DNA of 64,000 nucleotides from the NCBI RefSeq assembly GCF_002943465.1, contig NZ_PTQY01000001.1, forward strand, positions 124,001 to 188,000, read 5' to 3'. The translations under genes were made by a program, and so were the position numbers. This DNA is from Rhodoferax sp. TS-BS-61-7. GTDB taxonomy: Bacteria; Pseudomonadota; Gammaproteobacteria; Burkholderiales; Burkholderiaceae_C. Positions 26,951-36,686 of this stretch are shown one piece after another. The notes beneath the pieces are model-generated. The model was not told where the DNA came from. It saw only the letters and a list, made by a program, of their open reading frames with translations, and ran no database searches. Position 1 is the first letter of the stretch. Every line of letters begins with the position of its first letter.

Positions 26951-29900
26951 ATGAAAAATACCGACCTGCGCGGGATGGTCTTGCGGGTTCTGGCGTGTGT
27001 GGCACTGTTCATGGGCGGGCTGGCACAGCCGGCGTTTGCGCAGAATGGCCCCCACACCATCACCGCCCAGCACAGCAACAAATGCCTCGGCATCAATGCT
27101 GCAAGCCCGGCCAATCAGGCCACACTGCTGCAGCAAGACTGCGCGGCAGCGCCTCACCAGCAGTTCATGTTGGTACCCAGCGAAGGCGGCTTCTTCCAGA
27201 TCGTCGCCCGGCACAGCAACAAGTGCTTGGACGTCAACGGTCTCAGCCAGGCCAGTGGCATGGCGGTCCAGCAGTACGACTGCAATGGCGGCGCCAACCA
27301 GCTGCTCAAATATGTCGACCGGGGTGCCGGCTTTGGCAACTTCGTTTTTAAACACAGCAACAAGTGCCTGGATGTTTGGAACATCAGCCAGGCGAATGGC
27401 GCCAGCCTGATGCAGCACGACTGCAATGGTGGTGCCAACCAGCTGTTCAAGGCCACGCCAGTCGCCACCAGGGCTGCGGTTCCCTCGGTCCAGATTCTGA
27501 CCCAGGCAGAGGCCGCAGCTGCAAACCAGCAAACCACACAGCAGGCCGCCACCACGGCCCAGATGCAGGCCCAGCAACAGGCTGCAGCCACCAAGGCCGC
27601 AGCGGATGCCAAGGCGGCCGCCGAGGCCAAAGCCCGGGCTGACGAAATGGCGCGGCAAGAGGCCGCCCGCAAGGCCGTGGCAGAGCAGTCCCAGGCGCTT
27701 ACCCAACTCAAGCAGGGGCTGGACGCAGCCCTGGCCACCTTCCAGACCCGCACCACAGCCAGCATCACCGCGCTGCGGGGCGCCGCCAGCAGCCCCTTGC
27801 CGGCCATGTCGGGCAACGCGGCGGCGGACCAGAATGCGATTGCCAAACTGAAGGCCGACGCACAGGCCGCACTGGCGCAGAACCGCCCACGCACGGTGGA
27901 GCAGACGGGCCTGCTGCAGGAAGACAACCAGGCTGCCATGGAGGCAGCGCTGGAGCGCGCGCGCAAAGCCGTGGACATGGGCCAGGCCAGCAACGTGCAG
28001 CTGATCGACAGCTACTACAGCCAGATGCAGTTTGTCAGCAAACGCTTTGCAGATGAACGGGATCTGGCCCTAACGACATTGGACCAGCGCGACCTGGCGC
28101 AGACCGTTGCCATGGGGGTGACCACGGTGCCGGAGCCAAGTTGCCCCACGCCCTCGGATGGTCCCGAGTTCTGCTGGCGTGACACCGTCACCCGCGGCGT
28201 AGGCACCGTGCCCACCAACTGCCCGGCCGGCAGTGACCGGATTGGCGCGCTGTGTTATGCGCAGTGCAAGCCGGGCCAGACCCGCGTGGGCCTGGACTGC
28301 CACGCGAAGTGCCCGCCCGGCTGGCGCAATGACGGCCTGTTTTGCCGGCTGGCAGAGTACGGCCGGGGCGTAGGCTACCCGTGGAAGGGCTCGGACGGAC
28401 TCAGCAACAGCGGCATGCTGGCGCGCTGCAATGCGGCCGAAGCCCCCAACAGCTGCCAAATGTGGGGCGCCATTGCCTACCCCAAGTGCAAGGAGGGCTA
28501 CGAGCCCTTTGGCTGCTGCCTGTGCCGCCCCAAGACCGTGCCCAGCTGCACCTCGGTCGGTCTGCGGCCCGGTGCGTTTGACTTGTCCTGCGCCAAGGGC
28601 ATCAACATCGGCGTCATCAGGGGCAGCATTTGCGAGGCTGGCAAGGAATTGGACGCCGGGCTGTGCTACAAGTCCTGCCCCGTCGGCTATGACGGGGTGG
28701 GGCCCGTGTGTTGGGCCAAGGCACCGGCCACCTGGCAAGACTGTGGCATGGGCGCGGCCAAGAACGGCGCCACCTGCGCCAGCGTGATTGGCGGCCAGGT
28801 GACGGCGGTCATCAAGCCGCTGATCGCTGTCGTTTCGGCGTTCCGCTCGGGTGGTGTACCGACCCAGCCGGCAAACCCCGCCAAGGTGAACGACCTCAAA
28901 GAACGCCTGAAGGAACTCCGGGCGCTCTACAAAGCCGGTGTCTCGACAGACGCCTACAAAGGCCTGAACCAGGTGAAACAGGCCTCCGACATGGCGGACT
29001 TTGAGGGCAAGATCAACGGCGTGGTGACCGAGGAAGATGTGGCCCGCGTGGCGGCCGAGCTGGCCGAGGCCAGCATTCCCTCCGGCGGGGTCACGGGCGT
29101 GGTGAAGTCGGTGACCGGCATCGTCTCGGCCTACACCTACCCCAAGTGCAGCAAGTACTTCCAGCCCAATCTGTGCCCGGCCGCCACCAAGCCCGTCAGC
29201 AACGCCCCGCTGACGCAGCTGCAGCGCTCCCTGGCGGAGCAGGATGCGGCGAACCAGAAGCAGGACAAGAAACTGTCTTTGCAGGAGCAGTGCAAGGTCT
29301 GCACCGAAGGCGCCACCAACCGGGCGCAGTTTTGCGGCGCCATCGACTTTTGCGACAAGACCTGCAACGTGCCCGAGCTGGAAGTGAACGCCTGGAGGAA
29401 GGGCGCCCAGGCGGCGCAGCAGTGCTACCAGCAGGACAAGCTGATCGACTACAAGAGCTGCGAACGCATTGTGCTGGCGGCCTGCACCAGCAACGACCCC
29501 AAGGTCTGCGCCGCCAGCATCACGGCCAATTGCGGTGCAGCGCCCGCAGCCGTGGCGCCGACCGTGGTGGACAACGCCAAGGAGCCTCCCGTTGCCCCCG
29601 CAGGCGGCTGGCCGGCCAACTGCCCCGCCAAGAATGACGACTACAGCACCCCATGCATGCGCCTGGCCGTGGTCAGCGGCGACGGACAGACAGGCGCAGG
29701 CGGGAGTTTTGGCAAACTGACAGTGCGCCTGCGCTGGCGCGATGGCACCCCGGTGGCCAACTTCCCCATCTGGTTCGGCTGCATGCCCACCATCTTCAAG
29801 TCCAACGAGATAACCCCCGCCGCATTTGGCGACAACGGATGCAGGGTTGACAACGGCATTTCTGCCGACGACGGCGTGGTCAAGCAAGCCATCTACACGG

Positions 29901-30934
29901 CCGCAGACGGCACGGCCAGCACCAGCGTGCGCGGCAGCGCACAACGCTTTGGCGCGCCCCTGGTGGTGGTCGCCGAAGCCGGAAAGATGCAGGCCCTCAA
30001 GATGAGCCACCCCGCGTTGACCCTGTACGAATGGCCCACCCCCACCAGCGGCTGCTACAACCCGCTGATGCGCGTCGGCAACCCGTATTGCAGATATGGG
30101 GCCAACGGTGTGACCAACTATGAGGCCAGCTCAGTGGCCTATTTCAACCTGACCCTGTCGGCCGTGCAGCCGAACACGGGCGCAGGTGCCGCAGCCAACG
30201 CCATATCGCCATGGGATGCCTACCCCGGCAACACCAAGGCCAAAGACATCGGCGTGGGTGTAGACGCCAGCAAGAACGTGGCCCTGTGGGCCATCAACAG
30301 CAACGGTGATGTCGTCGGCGGCACCGTGGGCGCAACGCCGCAGACGCTGACGCTGGGCGGCAACGTCAAGGCCGCGCGCATTGCGGTGGACAACAAGCTG
30401 CGCCCCTGGGTCGTGGGCACCAACGGCTATGTGGCGTACTGGGACAACAACGACCAGGGCGTCAAGGCCTGGATCTCCCCCGTGAACCAAAACCCGGTGC
30501 CGCTGGCCAGTGATGTGGCGGTGGGCGCCAATGGCACGGTGTGGATGGTCGGCACGGCCGCCAACAATTACGGCATCTACCGGCTTACGAGCAATGCCAC
30601 CTGGGAAGCCATCTCCAGCAATGCCCGGCGCATCGCCGTCGACCCGCAGGGCAATGCCTGGGTCACCTGGTCGGACGGCACCATGTCACGCTACAACCCG
30701 CCTTCGGGCCAGGCCGCTGCAAGCTGGGTGGATTGGAGCGCAGAGCCCAAGGCGCGCGACGTCGCGGTTGCCGGCAACGGCACGGTGTATGCGGTGGGGA
30801 CCGACAGCCGGGTCTACCAGCGCGTCAGCGGCAAGTGGCAGCTGATCCCCAATATGTTGCTCAATGAGATCGGCGCGAACGGCGACACGGTGTTTGGCAT
30901 CAAGCCGGACCAGACGATCTGGTACTTGCGCTAA
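26951..30934 (+). CDS. Large secreted protein with ricin-type and tectonin-like repeats
   Basis: A 1327-residue exported protein of unknown role, probably a carbohydrate-binding surface or secreted protein. The start has GGGGGAG nine bases upstream. A signal peptide ends AQPAFAQN (about residue 30). Residues about 35-165 form a ricin-type beta-trefoil, shown by three HSNKCL repeats (QHSNKCLGI, RHSNKCLDV, KHSNKCLDV) and QQ/NQLLK-type endings. Residues about 175-260 are an Ala/Gln-rich helix. About 395-620 is rich in cysteine (GKEL..LCYKSCPVGYDGVGPVCW type repeats). About 1085-1327 is a tectonin/beta-propeller-like region with recurring KARDVAVAGNGTVYAVG and VWMVG segments. No catalytic motif was seen. 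It appears to be a single-gene unit. Confidence 0.85.
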   Translation: MKNTDLRGMVLRVLACVALFMGGLAQPAFAQNGPHTITAQHSNKCLGINAASPANQATLLQQDCAAAPHQQFMLVPSEGGFFQIVARHSNKCLDVNGLSQASGMAVQQYDCNGGANQLLKYVDRGAGFGNFVFKHSNKCLDVWNISQANGASLMQHDCNGGANQLFKATPVATRAAVPSVQILTQAEAAAANQQTTQQAATTAQMQAQQQAAATKAAADAKAAAEAKARADEMARQEAARKAVAEQSQALTQLKQGLDAALATFQTRTTASITALRGAASSPLPAMSGNAAADQNAIAKLKADAQAALAQNRPRTVEQTGLLQEDNQAAMEAALERARKAVDMGQASNVQLIDSYYSQMQFVSKRFADERDLALTTLDQRDLAQTVAMGVTTVPEPSCPTPSDGPEFCWRDTVTRGVGTVPTNCPAGSDRIGALCYAQCKPGQTRVGLDCHAKCPPGWRNDGLFCRLAEYGRGVGYPWKGSDGLSNSGMLARCNAAEAPNSCQMWGAIAYPKCKEGYEPFGCCLCRPKTVPSCTSVGLRPGAFDLSCAKGINIGVIRGSICEAGKELDAGLCYKSCPVGYDGVGPVCWAKAPATWQDCGMGAAKNGATCASVIGGQVTAVIKPLIAVVSAFRSGGVPTQPANPAKVNDLKERLKELRALYKAGVSTDAYKGLNQVKQASDMADFEGKINGVVTEEDVARVAAELAEASIPSGGVTGVVKSVTGIVSAYTYPKCSKYFQPNLCPAATKPVSNAPLTQLQRSLAEQDAANQKQDKKLSLQEQCKVCTEGATNRAQFCGAIDFCDKTCNVPELEVNAWRKGAQAAQQCYQQDKLIDYKSCERIVLAACTSNDPKVCAASITANCGAAPAAVAPTVVDNAKEPPVAPAGGWPANCPAKNDDYSTPCMRLAVVSGDGQTGAGGSFGKLTVRLRWRDGTPVANFPIWFGCMPTIFKSNEITPAAFGDNGCRVDNGISADDGVVKQAIYTAADGTASTSVRGSAQRFGAPLVVVAEAGKMQALKMSHPALTLYEWPTPTSGCYNPLMRVGNPYCRYGANGVTNYEASSVAYFNLTLSAVQPNTGAGAAANAISPWDAYPGNTKAKDIGVGVDASKNVALWAINSNGDVVGGTVGATPQTLTLGGNVKAARIAVDNKLRPWVVGTNGYVAYWDNNDQGVKAWISPVNQNPVPLASDVAVGANGTVWMVGTAANNYGIYRLTSNATWEAISSNARRIAVDPQGNAWVTWSDGTMSRYNPPSGQAAASWVDWSAEPKARDVAVAGNGTVYAVGTDSRVYQRVSGKWQLIPNMLLNEIGANGDTVFGIKPDQTIWYLR

Positions 30935-30967
30935 GTGGCGGGACTGAGTGCATCTGCCAAGTAATTT

Positions 30968-31028
30968 TTAAGCCAAAACAGCCTCTAGCGCATATGGAAT
31001 ATGCGCAAGCAGCTACCAAATCAATAGC
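30968..31028 (+). repeat. Dispersed hairpin repeat, copy 4
   Basis: Contains the clearest hairpin of the family, GCGCATAT-GGA-ATATGCGC, followed by AAGCAGCTACCAAATCAATAGC. It occupies most of the 96 bases between the convergent lectin and DUF1501 genes and could act as a transcript end, although it lacks a T-run. Confidence 0.85.
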
Positions 31029-31030
31029 GT

Positions 31031-32566
31031 CTACTGCATAAAGCCCAGATCGGTCGGGTAGTCCGGCCGGCTGGCTGCGGTGCCAAAGTTCACGATCTTG
31101 GGCAAGACGCCCGGCATTTCGGCGTCGCTCACGCCAAACCACTTGGCCAGCGTGGCCGCGTACTGGTCCACCGAGGTGCGCGGCAGCAAGCGGCCCTGGC
31201 CCACATGCCAGGCGTTTTCGGGTAGGTAGTTGCCGCCACCGTCCTTGGTATCAGCCACGCTGATGGGGGGGGCCACGCCATAAAAGCGCTGGCCATTCAC
31301 CGCACCGCCCACCACCATGTGGTGGCTGCCCCAGCCGTGGTCGGAGCCATCGCCGTTGGAAGCCAGTGTGCGGCCAAAATCAGAGGCGGTGAAGGTGGTG
31401 ACCTGGTTGGCGACGCCCAATTCATCGGTGGCTTGGTAGAAGGCCGTCATGGCGGTACTCAAGCGCCCCATCAGCGTGGCCTGCTGCGCCACCAGGTTGT
31501 CGTGCAGATCAAAGCCGCCCATGGACACAAAAAACACCTGACGCCGCGCGCCCAGCACATTGCGCCCCTTGATCAGGCGCGCCACCATCTGCAGCTGGAT
31601 CGACAAAGCGTCGGTACCAAACGTGGCCTGAAAAGGCCGCAGATTGGGCGTGGTGCCAAAGGTGGACGGACTCAGCGCCAGGGCATTGGTCACCGAGGCC
31701 TCGGCGGCCAGTGCGCGCGACGTCACCACGTTGTACTCGTTCTCCAGCTTGTGGGTGCGGGCCTGGCGGATCAGACTGTCGATGGTGCTGCGCACCGAGG
31801 AAGAACCGTAGACCGTGGTGTCGGTGGCGGGCCGAATCTTGATGGCACCCGAGGTGCTGACCTGGTACTGCAGCGCCGTGTCGCCCGACAAAAACACCGC
31901 ATTGCCCGACACCGACATGCAGGTGAACAAGGAGTTGCTGTTGAGGCTGTTTTGCAGCACCACATCGCCCATATTGCCACCCCAGCCCACTTTGGACCCC
32001 TCGGGCGACGAGGACTGCCACAGCGACTGCTGGTCGTTGTGCGAAAACAGCTGCGGCGGACGCGGGTACAACGTGCGGTTGCTGTTGTTGTACTGCGCGC
32101 GCGTGAGCGGCACCACCAGCGGCCCCACATTGAGCTGGACCGCCGCCTTGCCGGTGTTGAACAGGTTGGCCAAGCCGGTCATGGCCGGGTGCAAGGCGTA
32201 TTCGCGGGTGGTCGCGCCCAGCGTGTCCACCGGCGGCGTGATGGGGTTCAGGCGGGTGGGCGTGAGCGCTGCCTTGGCCAGCGCAATGCCGCCCGCGGTT
32301 TGCCCGGCGCCGCCACCGCGGATGGTGCTGTACTGGTTGTAGCTGGGGTCGTCATACGCAAGCACCGTGTTGGCGTAGTCATTGCCACCAAACAAAAACA
32401 CACAGACCAGGGCCTTGTAGTCCCCGGCCGGTGCGTTAAAGGCCGCCGCCTCACCAATGGCGGCCAGGTTGAGTGCAAAAGGCAATGCAGTGCCGGTCAG
32501 CGCCAACTGGCCGCTGCGGCGCAGAAAGGCGCGCCGGGTCTGGAATTCGGGTGGCAGCATGGACAT
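31031..32566 (-). CDS. DUF1501 family exported protein
   Basis: A 511-residue protein of the sulfatase/alkaline-phosphatase-like DUF1501 family. The N-terminus carries a Tat signal (QTRRAFLRRSGQLALTG) followed by a hydrophobic stretch, so it is probably exported folded. Family blocks: VCVFLFGGNDYANTV near residue 55, HNDQQSLWQ, FFVSMGGFDLHDN and TTFTASDFGRTL. The molecular function is not established. It lies nine bases downstream of the DUF1800 gene; the two families are almost always paired. Confidence 0.92.
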   Translation of the reverse strand: MSMLPPEFQTRRAFLRRSGQLALTGTALPFALNLAAIGEAAAFNAPAGDYKALVCVFLFGGNDYANTVLAYDDPSYNQYSTIRGGGAGQTAGGIALAKAALTPTRLNPITPPVDTLGATTREYALHPAMTGLANLFNTGKAAVQLNVGPLVVPLTRAQYNNSNRTLYPRPPQLFSHNDQQSLWQSSSPEGSKVGWGGNMGDVVLQNSLNSNSLFTCMSVSGNAVFLSGDTALQYQVSTSGAIKIRPATDTTVYGSSSVRSTIDSLIRQARTHKLENEYNVVTSRALAAEASVTNALALSPSTFGTTPNLRPFQATFGTDALSIQLQMVARLIKGRNVLGARRQVFFVSMGGFDLHDNLVAQQATLMGRLSTAMTAFYQATDELGVANQVTTFTASDFGRTLASNGDGSDHGWGSHHMVVGGAVNGQRFYGVAPPISVADTKDGGGNYLPENAWHVGQGRLLPRTSVDQYAATLAKWFGVSDAEMPGVLPKIVNFGTAASRPDYPTDLGFMQ

Positions 32567-32575
32567 GGTGGCCCT

Positions 32576-34372
32576 CTACTTCTGGATCAGGTATTCGGGG
32601 CAAGCCATCACCATCAGCACCGCCGCACACACGCGCTGGCGCTTCAGGGTGGCCGAGCTGTTGGAGTTGAGCGTGACACCGAGCAGGGCATTGACGATGA
32701 CGGTTTGCGTGCTGGCCGAGAGCTGTCCGGCACACAGCAGCAGGTTGAGCCGGCGCACCAGCGCAGCGGGGTCCAGCACCAGGGTGAGCTCGGTGGTGTA
32801 GGCGGCCTTGATGTCGCCGGAGTTCAACCCGCTGTCGATCACGCCCATCATGTAATTGAGGTAACCACCCACGCTGCTCTCGGTCACCAACTGGAATTCG
32901 GGGGCCACCACACCATTGCTCAGCGCGGTGCTGGGTGGCACATAACCAGGGCGAAAGAAGTTGAACACCGAGGGCGCGCGCAGCGGGCTCTGGCTGAGCT
33001 GGGTACCGGCATTGCTCAGGTCGCCAATCTTCCAGGCGCCACTGGCAGACCCCACGCCAAAGGTGCGCCCCCATTGCGCCAGACGCAGCATGGGCTCGCG
33101 CAGCTTGCCGTACTCCAGCGCGCTCAGGCCGGTGGCGTTGCGCGCCTCGTCGTCCAGCAGGATGGCGGCAAACACAAAGGCCAGGTCCCCGCGCACGCCC
33201 TGGCCGTTGTTGGCAAACACGGCCGCCACCCGGCCCACATAGGCTGGGCTGGGGTTGCTGGTCACCAGGCGCTGGATCATCTGCTTGCAGAAAAAAGGCG
33301 CCGTGTTGGGGTGGTTGAAGAGGGTGTCTAGCGCGGTCTTCAGGGCTGCCGCCGCTGGCGTGTTGGCCGGGATGGTGGTGCCCAAAAACGTGGCCGCCAG
33401 CGTGGAGTGGTTGCCGCTGGTCACCACCATGGGCAGGCGGGCAAAGTTGGTGTTACCCACGGTGTTGCCGTTGGCCGTCACGTTGACGTTCTGGCTCATG
33501 TCCACGTCGTAGCCAGTGAACACGCGCGCCAGGTTGCTCACATCGCTGGCGGTATAGGTGTCCTGGGGCTTGCCGTTGCCATCGAGTTGTTGGGTGCCGT
33601 CGGGGTTGAGCAGGTGCAGGCCCACGGTGAACAGCTGCATCACCTCGCGGGCGTAGTTCTCATCGGGCTGGCGGCCTGACGCGTTTTCTTTTTTGTTGCC
33701 CTTGGTGTTGAGGTAGTAGCCCATGGCCACATGCAAGGTCACCGACTCCAGCAGGCCGCGAAAATTGCCAAACGCGTAGGCGCACAAGGTGTCCCAGTAG
33801 TGCGCCATGGCGTGGCTGCGCCAGCGAAAGTCCAGCCCCGATAGCGACACCACAAAGTACTCCGACAGCGCCAGGCCCATGCGTTTGCGCATGGGATCGC
33901 TGCTAGCCATGAGCTGGCTCCACACCATGTGGTCGGCGGGGTAACTTTGGTCGTAATAGTTATTGGTGCTGTAAGGGTCGGCATACCCCTGGCTATTGAG
34001 CCAGTCCCAGCCCCGGGTACCAAAGTGGGTGGCCACCTGCTGTTCGACCCATCCCGCGTAGCCCAGGTTGCGCACTTGGGCAATGTCGGCATCGCTGGCA
34101 GAAAACTGGGCCTGCTGCAAAAAACGCGACGCTTGTTCGGTGCTGATGCTGGCGCCGCTGATCGCGGCCGCAGCTGGCATGGCCCGCAAGGAAATGGTGC
34201 GTCCGCCCACGGGGGCGGCCGTTGTGGGATCGGTCCCCCCTTCGCCGCCACCGCAGGCCGCCAGGGCGGCCGCGGTAGCCAGCGCCATGGCGGTAAGTGC
34301 ACCCGATTCCAGAGGGGAGTTGCCGGAAGGGGGGGCCGTGGCGAGGTCGGCTTCGTCCACGAGTTCGCGCAT
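32576..34372 (-). CDS. DUF1800 family exported protein
   Basis: A 598-residue protein of the DUF1800 family, partner of the downstream DUF1501 gene. The N-terminus has a hydrophobic stretch ending LAACGGGEGG, resembling a lipoprotein signal peptide but placed rather far (about residue 38) from the annotated ATG, so a downstream start is possible. Typical blocks: RFLQQAQFSASDADIAQV, NYAREVMQLFTVG, FTGYD and the late PFFCKQMIQRLVTSNPSP. The function is unknown. It is first gene of a two-gene unit. Confidence 0.9.
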   Translation of the reverse strand: MRELVDEADLATAPPSGNSPLESGALTAMALATAAALAACGGGEGGTDPTTAAPVGGRTISLRAMPAAAAISGASISTEQASRFLQQAQFSASDADIAQVRNLGYAGWVEQQVATHFGTRGWDWLNSQGYADPYSTNNYYDQSYPADHMVWSQLMASSDPMRKRMGLALSEYFVVSLSGLDFRWRSHAMAHYWDTLCAYAFGNFRGLLESVTLHVAMGYYLNTKGNKKENASGRQPDENYAREVMQLFTVGLHLLNPDGTQQLDGNGKPQDTYTASDVSNLARVFTGYDVDMSQNVNVTANGNTVGNTNFARLPMVVTSGNHSTLAATFLGTTIPANTPAAAALKTALDTLFNHPNTAPFFCKQMIQRLVTSNPSPAYVGRVAAVFANNGQGVRGDLAFVFAAILLDDEARNATGLSALEYGKLREPMLRLAQWGRTFGVGSASGAWKIGDLSNAGTQLSQSPLRAPSVFNFFRPGYVPPSTALSNGVVAPEFQLVTESSVGGYLNYMMGVIDSGLNSGDIKAAYTTELTLVLDPAALVRRLNLLLCAGQLSASTQTVIVNALLGVTLNSNSSATLKRQRVCAAVLMVMACPEYLIQK

Positions 34373-34483
34373 GGGGGCTCCAAAGTGGAGTGGATAGGAG
34401 GCGGAGGTTATCGACCGCCCCCAGTACTGCCCAGCGTTCTTACAAACAATTACCGGTGCCGGAGACAGCCGGTCACCCAGCGC

Positions 34484-35323
34484 CTAACGAGTGGCAGCCT
34501 GCAGCAGATCGCGCGTGCGCAGGGCCTCCTGGCGGGCCGCCGCGGCAAAGTCGGGCCCTGCCGACGCGTACAGGATGGCGCGCGAGGAGTTCACGATGAT
34601 GGGCCCGGTGGTCTGCCCATCGGCGCTGCGCCAGCCGGCCTTGACCGTGGCCACCGCGTCCCCACCCTGCGCGCCCACACCAGGAATCAGCAGCGGCAGC
34701 GTGGGTGCCAGCGCGCGCACACGTTCAATTTCTGCAGGGTAGGTGGCGCCCACCACCAGGCCCAACTGGCCGTTCAGGTTCCAGGGGCCTTGGGCCAAGG
34801 CAGCAATGTGCTCGTACAGACGTGGCTGGCCCGGCAGGTCCAGCAGGCGCTGGGGCTGGAAGTCATCGCCGCCGGGGTTGGAGGTGCGGCACAGCAGGAA
34901 GGCGCCCTTGCCGTGGTACTTCAGGTACGGCGCCACCGAGTCAAAGCCCATGAAGGGGGAGAGGGTGACGGCGTCGGCACCGTAGCGCTCAAAGGCCTCT
35001 TTGGCGTACTGCTCGGCGGTGCTGCCAATATCGCCACGTTTCGCGTCCAGGATGATGGGCACCTGGGGCGCCGTACGGCGCATGTGCTCCATCAGCTTTT
35101 CCAGCTGGTCCTCTGCGCGGTGCGCCGCAAAGTAGGCAATCTGCGGCTTGAAGGAATTCACCAGGTCGGCCGTGGCATCGACGATGGCGGCACAAAAGTC
35201 GTAAATTTTTCTGGCGTCGCCCTGCAGGTGCGCCGGGAACCGGGTGGGTTCGGGGTCCAGGCCCACGCACAACAAGGAACCGTTTTGGCGCTCGGCGGTG
35301 CGCAACTGGTCTAGAAAGGTCAT
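34484..35323 (-). CDS. pyrF: Orotidine 5'-phosphate decarboxylase (type 2)
   Basis: Last step of UMP synthesis, decarboxylating OMP. The 279-residue protein has the type 2 family sequence: [14 protein letters not shown] near the N-terminus, the catalytic block [17 protein letters not shown] (Asp/Lys/Asp), [11 protein letters not shown], and the phosphate-binding C-terminal [13 protein letters not shown]. The start lies six bases after the stop of the UDG gene, so it is last gene of tsaB-rimI-UDG-pyrF. Confidence 0.97.
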   Translation of the reverse strand: MTFLDQLRTAERQNGSLLCVGLDPEPTRFPAHLQGDARKIYDFCAAIVDATADLVNSFKPQIAYFAAHRAEDQLEKLMEHMRRTAPQVPIILDAKRGDIGSTAEQYAKEAFERYGADAVTLSPFMGFDSVAPYLKYHGKGAFLLCRTSNPGGDDFQPQRLLDLPGQPRLYEHIAALAQGPWNLNGQLGLVVGATYPAEIERVRALAPTLPLLIPGVGAQGGDAVATVKAGWRSADGQTTGPIIVNSSRAILYASAGPDFAAAARQEALRTRDLLQAATR

Positions 35324-35329
35324 GGGGCG

Positions 35330-36181
35330 CTATTTTACGGAGGCATCCCGCACGTCCATGGCCAGGCACAGGTCGGCCCAGGCTTTGGCCTTGTCGGCGC
35401 TGTTACGCAACAGCATTTTGGGGTGGTAGGTCACGATGACCGGAATGCCCTGGTACTGGTAGACCGTGCCGCGCAGCTTGCCCAGTGGCTGGGTGGCCAG
35501 GGCTCCGTGTTCGGCGAGCAGGGTCTGGATGGCAAAACGGCCCACGGCCAAGATAACTTTGGGCTGCACCAGCGTTATTTCGCGCTGCAGGTACTGGGCG
35601 CATTGCGCCAGGTCGGCCGCCTGCGGAATCTGCCCGTGCGGGGGGCGGCACTTCACCACATGGGTGGCGTAGGCGGCCGTGGCGCCTTGCGCATCTGCGC
35701 TGCGGCTGGCGCCCACGGCCTTGAGCATGTTGTCCAACAACAGGCCCGGGCTTTCCACAAAGGCCTGCGCAGCGCGGTCTTCGTCTTCCTCGGGCGGGTC
35801 GCCCACCACCATCCAGTCGCGCTGGCCGGGGGCCGGCTGCAAAGTGGCGCTCTTGCGGCCAGCGCACAGGCCACAGGCCTGGCAGCTGGCGGCGGTGTCG
35901 GCCAGGGCCTCCCAGTCCAGCGCACCCAGGTCCAGCGGTGTGCCAGCCGCGCGGGCCACCACGGCAGGCGGGCGCGCCACCGGTACGGCGCGCACCGGGG
36001 CCGGCGTGGGCGCGGCAGGGGCAGCCGGCGCCACCGTAGCGGCCGGCTGGGCTACCACAGGCGGGGCGGCGGGCACGGCCACCGAGGGCGGCTCGGTCTC
36101 AAACACGGTACCGGGCAACCAGACGCGCACGCCCATCTCCAGCAGCATGGCGCGTTGGCGCTCGTCAAGGGTCAGGGCCAT
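35330..36181 (-). CDS. Uracil-DNA glycosylase, iron-sulphur (family 4/5-like)
   Basis: Base-excision repair enzyme removing uracil from DNA. The 283-residue protein has a Pro/Ala-rich N-terminal extension (about 1-80), then the glycosylase domain. Four cysteines fit a 4Fe-4S site: CGLC with a preceding QA, and the pair in KCRPPHGQIPQAADLAQC. Motif 1 reads VVGDPPEEDEDRAAQAF rather than the canonical GEAPG form, and motif 2 reads YHPKMLLRN. The motif 1 variant is noted under findings. It is preceded by rimI with a 16-base gap. Confidence 0.88.
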   Translation of the reverse strand: MALTLDERQRAMLLEMGVRVWLPGTVFETEPPSVAVPAAPPVVAQPAATVAPAAPAAPTPAPVRAVPVARPPAVVARAAGTPLDLGALDWEALADTAASCQACGLCAGRKSATLQPAPGQRDWMVVGDPPEEDEDRAAQAFVESPGLLLDNMLKAVGASRSADAQGATAAYATHVVKCRPPHGQIPQAADLAQCAQYLQREITLVQPKVILAVGRFAIQTLLAEHGALATQPLGKLRGTVYQYQGIPVIVTYHPKMLLRNSADKAKAWADLCLAMDVRDASVK

Positions 36182-36197
36182 GGGTGGGAGGATCTCG

Positions 36198-36686
36198 TCA
36201 AGGGTACAGGGGCAGGCTCATGACCACCGCGTCTTCGCGTTGGCCATTGCCGGCAGGGTAATAGGCTTTGCGCTGGCCCACGCGGCGGTAGCCGTACTGC
36301 TCATACACATGCAGGGCACGCACATTGCTCACGCGCGCCTCCAGCCACAGCCACTGCACGCCCTGGCCGCGCGCCCACACGGCCAGCGCATCCAGCATGA
36401 CACGGGCCCAACCCTGGCCTTGAAATTCGGGCGCCACGGTGATGTTGAGCAGGTGCACCTCGTCCACGCCTTTCATGGCCACAAAGTAACCCAGCACATA
36501 ACCATCGGCCATAAGCATCTGGGCCTGGTAACCACTGTGCAGCGCGTCCAGAAAATTGGCGTGGCTCCAGGGGTGGGCGTAGGCACGTTGCTCCACGCGC
36601 AGGACCTCGTCCAGCCGGTCGGCCAGCAGTGGCTCAAACGCGGCTTCGGAGGCCTGGGAAAACGTGGCCATGGGCTGCGTGTTCAT
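36198..36686 (-). CDS. rimI: Ribosomal protein S18-alanine N-acetyltransferase
   Basis: GNAT enzyme acetylating the N-terminal alanine of ribosomal protein S18. The 162-residue protein has the acetyl-CoA-binding block FQGQGWARVMLDALAVWA, the RimI-type LLNITVAPE strand before it, and WLEARVSNVRALHVYEQYGY. The start overlaps the tsaB stop by four bases; the tsaB-rimI pairing is widespread in bacteria. Confidence 0.95.
   Translation of the reverse strand: MNTQPMATFSQASEAAFEPLLADRLDEVLRVEQRAYAHPWSHANFLDALHSGYQAQMLMADGYVLGYFVAMKGVDEVHLLNITVAPEFQGQGWARVMLDALAVWARGQGVQWLWLEARVSNVRALHVYEQYGYRRVGQRKAYYPAGNGQREDAVVMSLPLYP

Noticed and set aside
28070..30010. 646-codon open frame on the minus strand within the lectin gene
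   Set aside because: Antisense shadow of the lectin gene; Gly/Ala/Arg/His-rich and without recognisable motifs.
31319..35314. 670- and 461-codon plus-strand frames opposite DUF1501, DUF1800 and pyrF
   Set aside because: They cross boundaries of three genuine genes on the other strand and show no signal or domain.
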